Made by a program: the position numbers and the translations under genes
Notes under the pieces: model-generated
Database searches by the model: none
Seen by the model: only the letters and a program-made list of their open reading frames with translations
Told to the model about the DNA's origin: nothing
Shown here: in pieces, positions 60,073-64,000 of the stretch
How the letters are laid out: each line of letters starts with the position of its first letter
How positions within the stretch are numbered: the stretch's first letter is position 1
NCBI RefSeq assembly: GCF_040545475.1
Contig: NZ_JBEPMA010000003.1
Location: 124,001 to 188,000 of the forward strand
Direction of reading: 5' to 3'
DNA length: 64,000 bases
DNA from: Peptoniphilus_A olsenii
GTDB taxonomy: Bacteria; Bacillota; Clostridia; Tissierellales; Peptoniphilaceae

Positions 60073-61866
60073 ATGAAACTATATTCGAAAAAATATTTAG
60101 CGATGATGCTAGCAGGAGTGTTGGCAACTTCAACTCCAGTGGCAACTTTTGCTAATGCAAATGATGAAGAAAGTGCAGTAACTGCAACAGAATCACCGTC
60201 AGACCAATCAACAACATCTAATACAACCAATGCGACTGATACTGACTCTCAAACTACAAATAGTTCAGAAAATAAAGATTCTAATAGTAATGCAGTCAGT
60301 ACTCAAACCAATGATACTTGGGAAGCACCTTCAAGTACTATTGAAGTAAGTGAAGGCAGAAGACCAAGTGATTATCTAAATCTTCCAGATGGAGCTAAAA
60401 TAATTTATGGTGATGAGAGATTTGATAGAGAATCTGGAACAAGAAGAATTACAGTTGAATTTGCAGATAAATCTACTAAAACTTATTCTATATACTTTAA
60501 GACAGAAGGTTGGAATACTTCAAAAAGTGACTTGAGAATAAGAAATCTAAAATATGACGGCAGAAATGTATCAGGTACAACTGAACCTAATGCAACTATT
60601 TATCTTGATGATGGAAGAGACACTAAAAGGCTGGGAACATCAAGAAGTAATGGAGAATTTTCTTTTGACGTTCGTCTATATACTGACAAAATAGCATATG
60701 TTTATGCTGAAAAAGATGGAGTAAAAGGTGAGAGTCAAAGAATTGATGTAAGTGATAAAAATGGAAAATCAATTGATGCAACCAACCTTAGACTTTCAGG
60801 AGACACACTATCAGGATATGTAAAAAATTATCCTTTTGAAAATATCAAAATTTATCTAGGATCACGCCTTGTAGGTTCAACAAGGACTGACAAAGATGGA
60901 TATTTCTCAACTAGATTAAATGAAAGAATTTATGACAGAGATTTAGATGATTTAAGTTTTTATGTAGAAAAAGATACAAATGTTGTAAATAAAGACTTAA
61001 AAGTAACTGAAGCAAACGAAGGTGAAAAACTGCTTAAAGGTACAACAAAAGGTGGAGAAACAGTAACAGTATTCTCAGCAGATAAAGAGCTTGGTACTAT
61101 TGATGCAGCAAGAACTGGAGACTTTACTGTATATTTAAATAGAGCTTTAGTTGCAGGTGAAAAACTTACTATTGAATCTAAAGATAAAGATGGCAAGGTA
61201 TCAAAAATAGATTTTGTAGTTAGAAAAAAAGCATCACAAACACAACTTGGATATATAGTTGGATATCCAGATGGAAGTTTTAAACCAAGTGCCAATGTAA
61301 CAAGAGCAGAGGCTGCTCAAATGTTTGCTACTCTAATAAATGGAGGAACAAATTTTGGTACAAGCAAAACTACTAAATTTAGTGATGCCAACGATGGATG
61401 GTATTCTGAGGCTATAAACTTTGTAGTCAATAAAGGTTTAATTTCTGGTTACTCTGATGGAACATTTAAACCAGATCAAAAGATTACAAGAGCGGAGTTT
61501 GCTCAAATGATTTCTGGATATATAAAAGATGGAACAACTAAAAACTCAACTTTTGCTGACACAAAAGAACATTGGGCTAAAGATGCCGTAGATAAACTTT
61601 ATGGGAATAAAAATATTAAAGGTTATCCAGACGGAAGTTTCAAACCAAATTCAAATATAACAAGAGCAGAATCAGTTACAATATTAAACTCTGTGTTTAA
61701 TAGAGTGACAACAAAAGATTCTCTAAACAATGTCAATATAAGTGGACTAAAAACATTTAACGATGTAGATGACAGTCACTGGGCATATTATAATATTCTA
61801 GATGCATCAAATACTCACAAGAGTGAAAAAGCACCCGGAAACTCTGATGTTGACATTTGGAAATGA
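60073..61866 (+). CDS. Surface protein with three C-terminal SLH domains
   Basis: 597 residues. A signal peptide (1-28, cut near TFANA) precedes a Ser/Thr/Asn-rich acidic stretch (about 29-95). The middle holds repeated small beta domains with patterns such as TEPNATIYLDDGR and KGGETVTVFSADKEL, which look like bacterial Ig-like adhesive modules. Three SLH repeats follow: GYPDGSFKPSANVTRAEAAQ (about 398-417), GYSDGTFKPDQKITRAEFAQ and GYPDGSFKPNSNITRAESVT. They bind the secondary wall polymer, so this is an S-layer-type or adhesin protein. TTAGGAGGAG precedes the ATG. Confidence 0.92.
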   Translation: MKLYSKKYLAMMLAGVLATSTPVATFANANDEESAVTATESPSDQSTTSNTTNATDTDSQTTNSSENKDSNSNAVSTQTNDTWEAPSSTIEVSEGRRPSDYLNLPDGAKIIYGDERFDRESGTRRITVEFADKSTKTYSIYFKTEGWNTSKSDLRIRNLKYDGRNVSGTTEPNATIYLDDGRDTKRLGTSRSNGEFSFDVRLYTDKIAYVYAEKDGVKGESQRIDVSDKNGKSIDATNLRLSGDTLSGYVKNYPFENIKIYLGSRLVGSTRTDKDGYFSTRLNERIYDRDLDDLSFYVEKDTNVVNKDLKVTEANEGEKLLKGTTKGGETVTVFSADKELGTIDAARTGDFTVYLNRALVAGEKLTIESKDKDGKVSKIDFVVRKKASQTQLGYIVGYPDGSFKPSANVTRAEAAQMFATLINGGTNFGTSKTTKFSDANDGWYSEAINFVVNKGLISGYSDGTFKPDQKITRAEFAQMISGYIKDGTTKNSTFADTKEHWAKDAVDKLYGNKNIKGYPDGSFKPNSNITRAESVTILNSVFNRVTTKDSLNNVNISGLKTFNDVDDSHWAYYNILDASNTHKSEKAPGNSDVDIWK

Positions 61867-61889
61867 GTAAAAAATTAATAAAAAATCAA

Positions 61890-61922
61890 AAAGACTGACT
61901 TCATTTTGAAGTCGGTCTTTTG
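61890..61922 (+). terminator. Intrinsic terminator of the SLH gene
   Basis: AAAGACTGACTTC (61890-61902) pairs with GAAGTCGGTCTTT (61908-61920), one wobble, then a short T tract. Confidence 0.7.
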
Positions 61923-62041
61923 CATTGTAGATTATAAAACTATTTTTTTATAATGGTGAGTATAAGAAATAATAAATATAATTGTAAAAAATAGTTTACA
62001 TAATAATTAACTGGTGATATATTGTTTTTGGAGGTGAAATT

Positions 62042-62785
62042 ATGAATTTAAAAAATAAAATTATGAAGTTTAGTACAGTTTTAGCATTGGCAGTTACTCT
62101 ATCAAGTCCAATGTCTGCACTTGCTGCAGGACCTAAGGTAAAGTATACACAGCCAGGAGTTACTGTGCAAAGTGATGCTGCTTTTGTCAGATATGTTTCT
62201 ATAGATGACATCAAAAATTCGCTAAAAGATGTAGGACCCATCAATGTAAGTTTTGATATTGACGATACTCTACTTTTTTCTAGTCAGTATTTTCAATACG
62301 GAAAGACTGTGCTGACACCAGGAAAATTTGATTTTCTAAAAGATCAAAAATTTTGGGATTATGTAGCACTAGAAGGAGATGCACATTCTATACCTAAAGT
62401 TTCTACAAAAGAACTAATAAAAATGCATATGGAAAGAGGAGATAATATCTTCTTTATAACAGGTAGAACTAGAGGTAGTATGTATAGCGAAGGATATTTA
62501 GACAAGACTTCTGAAAATCTAAAGAATTATTTCAATATGGAAAAAGTAAATCCAATTGATTACACTGCAGATACTCCAAGAGATGGTTTTAAATATGATA
62601 AATCTTATTATATTAAAAAACACAATGTATCAATACATTATGGAGATAGTGACGATGATGTATTGGCAGCAAAAGAAGTTGGTATAAGACCAATAAGAAT
62701 TTTCAGAGCACCTAATTCTACAAATATGCCATTACCACAAGCAGGTGGATATGGAGAAGAAGTGTTGAGAAATTCAGCATTTTAA
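62042..62785 (+). CDS. Class B nonspecific acid phosphatase (AphA-like, HAD superfamily)
   Basis: 247 residues. A signal peptide (1-28, ending SALAAG) exports it. HAD motif I FDIDDTLL carries the nucleophile Asp72 and acid Asp74; motif II is FFITGRTRG; the motif IV acidic patch is YGDSDDDVLAA. The length and the long C-terminal stretch after motif IV match AphA. It removes phosphate from nucleotides and sugar phosphates outside the membrane, which could feed nucleoside salvage. Ribosome site TGGAGGTG. Confidence 0.9.
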   Translation: MNLKNKIMKFSTVLALAVTLSSPMSALAAGPKVKYTQPGVTVQSDAAFVRYVSIDDIKNSLKDVGPINVSFDIDDTLLFSSQYFQYGKTVLTPGKFDFLKDQKFWDYVALEGDAHSIPKVSTKELIKMHMERGDNIFFITGRTRGSMYSEGYLDKTSENLKNYFNMEKVNPIDYTADTPRDGFKYDKSYYIKKHNVSIHYGDSDDDVLAAKEVGIRPIRIFRAPNSTNMPLPQAGGYGEEVLRNSAF

Positions 62786-62813
62786 TTTATTTCAAATAAT
62801 TATTTATAATGAA

Positions 62814-62843
62814 GCCGGAGAAAGTTAATTCTCTGGCATTTTT
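62814..62843 (+). terminator. Intrinsic terminator of the phosphatase gene
   Basis: GCCGGAGAA (62814-62822) pairs with TTCTCTGGC (62829-62837), one wobble, then a T run. Confidence 0.7.
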
Positions 62844-62904
62844 GTATAAATAAATAAAAGTCTTTTCTTACGCTTCTTTACTATTTTTCTATTTTACCAT
62901 TACA

Positions 62905-63160
62905 AATTCTCTCCACCACATGCAGCTCCTTCGACTTCAGAAATCTTGGCAGATTTCTTTCGCTCAGGATGACATGGGAGGGGAAATATTCTCTCCATCA
63001 CATGCAAGACTCTTTATGCGTTCGTTTGCACTCACTTAGTCGAGATGACAGTTGAAAACACTTAAAATCCCCCCAACTGTCATTTCGAGTGAAAGAAAAT
63101 TCTTACGAATTTTCTGTAATCGAGGAATCTGCCTCTTTAGGAGTAATTCTGTATAAATAA
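62905..63160. repeat. Intergenic structured repeat cluster (locus 4, three units)
   Basis: Between the convergent phosphatase and IclR genes. Units: about 62905-62980 (CCTTCGACTTCAGAAATC, then TTTCGCTCAGGATGACA), about 62982-63055 (second subtype, CTCTTTATGCGTTCG and TTAGTCGAGATGACAG) and about 63072-63160 (TGTCATTTCGAGTGAAAG, stem AAAATTCTTACGAATTTT, GAGGAATCTGCC). Confidence 0.75.
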
Positions 63161-63180
63161 ATAGGAATTTTTTTAAAAAT

Positions 63181-63212
63181 AAAAAAAGTCGCAAAACTAA
63201 AGTCTTGCAACT
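63181..63212 (-). terminator. Intrinsic terminator of the iclR-family gene
   Basis: AGTCGCAAAAC (63187-63197) pairs with GTCTTGCAACT (63202-63212) with wobbles; a T run lies on the minus strand. Confidence 0.75.
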
Positions 63213-63218
63213 AAACTA

Positions 63219-63968
63219 TTAATATTTTGAATATCCTAAACTCTTTGAAAATTCAACCCCACAATTCTTAACTGCTTGCACATATTTTGACTCTGAATAT
63301 CTATCCACTCTGTCTTTAGGAACAACGATACCCACCGCACCAACTAATTCATTCTTAAAATTAAATACTGGTGCACCCATTCCTATAGCTTCAGTTATAT
63401 ATTCTGAATCTGATATTGAAAAGCGATTTTGGCGAATTTCCCTCAAATCCTCTTTTAATTTTTCCTTATCTACATCACCTTCTAAATAATCTTCTAGATT
63501 TTTACTTAAATAATAATCTATATAGTCATCGCTTTGGAATGCAAGTATCGCTTTTCGAATTGCTCCTTTGTGCAAATCTATTTCAAGACCAAAGTTTTCT
63601 ACAATTTTTAATGAGTGATTGCCTTCTGCTTTAGATATTACTAATCCTTTATCTCCAGATTTTATTATAAGGAAAGAATCTTCGCTTGTTTTATCTGATA
63701 AGTTTTTAAGTACATCTTTAGAAATTGATTGTGGATCAATATATGATGATGCCTTTATGCCTAGGGGAATGAGTCCTGCCCCTAGTGAATATAAATGTGT
63801 TCTGTCGTCTTTTTCTGCATATCCAACTTCAATTAATGTTGATAAAATTCTGTGTGCAGTGCTAGGGGGTATATCGACAATTTCAGAAATTTCTGCAATT
63901 GTCAATTCATGCTCACTCTCTTTTAATGCTTCTAGAACATTTGCTGCTTTAATTAAACTTCGAATCAT
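63219..63968 (-). CDS. IclR-family transcriptional regulator
   Basis: 249 residues of the normal family length. The winged helix (1-62) includes LTIAEISEIVDIPPSTAHRI and LIEVGYAEKD. The C-terminal effector domain (about 80-245) contains GKGAIRKAILA-like LHKGAIRKAILAF and SEYITEAIGMGAPVFN, where small acids usually bind. Ribosome site AAGGTG lies seven bases before the ATG. It ends the window on the minus strand; targets cannot be seen. Confidence 0.92.
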   Translation of the reverse strand: MIRSLIKAANVLEALKESEHELTIAEISEIVDIPPSTAHRILSTLIEVGYAEKDDRTHLYSLGAGLIPLGIKASSYIDPQSISKDVLKNLSDKTSEDSFLIIKSGDKGLVISKAEGNHSLKIVENFGLEIDLHKGAIRKAILAFQSDDYIDYYLSKNLEDYLEGDVDKEKLKEDLREIRQNRFSISDSEYITEAIGMGAPVFNFKNELVGAVGIVVPKDRVDRYSESKYVQAVKNCGVEFSKSLGYSKY

Positions 63969-64000
63969 TGTTTCACCTTCTGAGAAAAGTATACCATAAA

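Noticed and set aside
63619..63999. 126-residue ORF antisense to the IclR gene
   Set aside because: Lies opposite a clear IclR-family gene and lacks a ribosome site.
1..64000. tRNA, rRNA, transposase or prophage genes
   Set aside because: None could be recognised by reading; short tRNA genes could be missed without a covariance scan, but no clover-leaf-like GC-rich block with GGTTCRANNCC was noticed.

Overview
The window reads as the chromosome of an AT-rich, low-GC, strictly anaerobic, amino-acid-fermenting Firmicute. Evidence for this is the Gram-positive wall and S-layer genes (SLH proteins, an LCP protein, murA), HrcA/CIRCE heat-shock control, ferredoxin-dependent 2-oxoacid oxidation, and a complete glutamate-to-crotonyl-CoA (2-hydroxyglutarate) fermentation set. 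A Peptoniphilus-like member of Tissierellia fits best; this is an inference, as no rRNA is present. No tRNA, rRNA, prophage, transposase or CRISPR was seen.

Layout. 0-5.9 kb: partial SLH protein, ATP-grasp ligase, tpx-rlmH, a repeat cluster, a DUF188-glutaredoxin ORF and an LCP protein. 5.9-13.8 kb: the conserved yybS-gdpP-rplI-dnaB operon, an unknown two-gene membrane module, and htpG behind a CIRCE operator. 14-22 kb: a P-loop ATPase plus a four-subunit 2-oxoacid:ferredoxin oxidoreductase whose gamma subunit carries a ferritin-like domain, then an OpuC-type osmoprotectant transporter. 22-25.7 kb: an NCS1 permease, GntR regulator and a deaminase interrupted by a stop codon. 25.8-39.1 kb: the glutamate block, with an XRE regulator, GltS symporter, D-2-hydroxyacid dehydrogenase, glutaconyl-CoA decarboxylase (gcdDCB, gcdA), glutaconate CoA-transferase (gctAB) and 2-hydroxyglutaryl-CoA dehydratase (hgdCAB). 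39-47 kb: an LRR protein, murA with a peptide-binding lipoprotein, and peptide ABC transporter genes. 47-53 kb: a small zincin, a membrane J-protein, an ECF sigma/anti-sigma pair, a TlpA-like lipoprotein, and a preQ1-I riboswitch controlling a nucleoside hydrolase and an ECF S component (likely queuosine/queuine salvage). 53-57 kb: dnaJ-like and clpB with a CIRCE-like operator. 56.8-59.9 kb: a very AT-rich RiPP-like locus (short peptide, radical SAM/SPASM maturase, ABC exporter) carrying several disabling lesions. 60-64 kb: an SLH protein, a class B acid phosphatase and an IclR regulator.

How it fits together. Glutamate entering by GltS could be converted to 2-oxoglutarate and 2-hydroxyglutarate (candidate dehydrogenase at 27.8 kb), activated by GctAB, dehydrated by HgdAB/HgdC and decarboxylated by the Na+-pumping Gcd complex, giving crotonyl-CoA and a sodium gradient that could drive uptake. 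The most notable points are the riboswitch-linked salvage operon, the decaying RiPP locus, the KorC-ferritin fusion, the internal start in the DUF188-glutaredoxin ORF, and a family of structured intergenic repeats found only between convergent genes.
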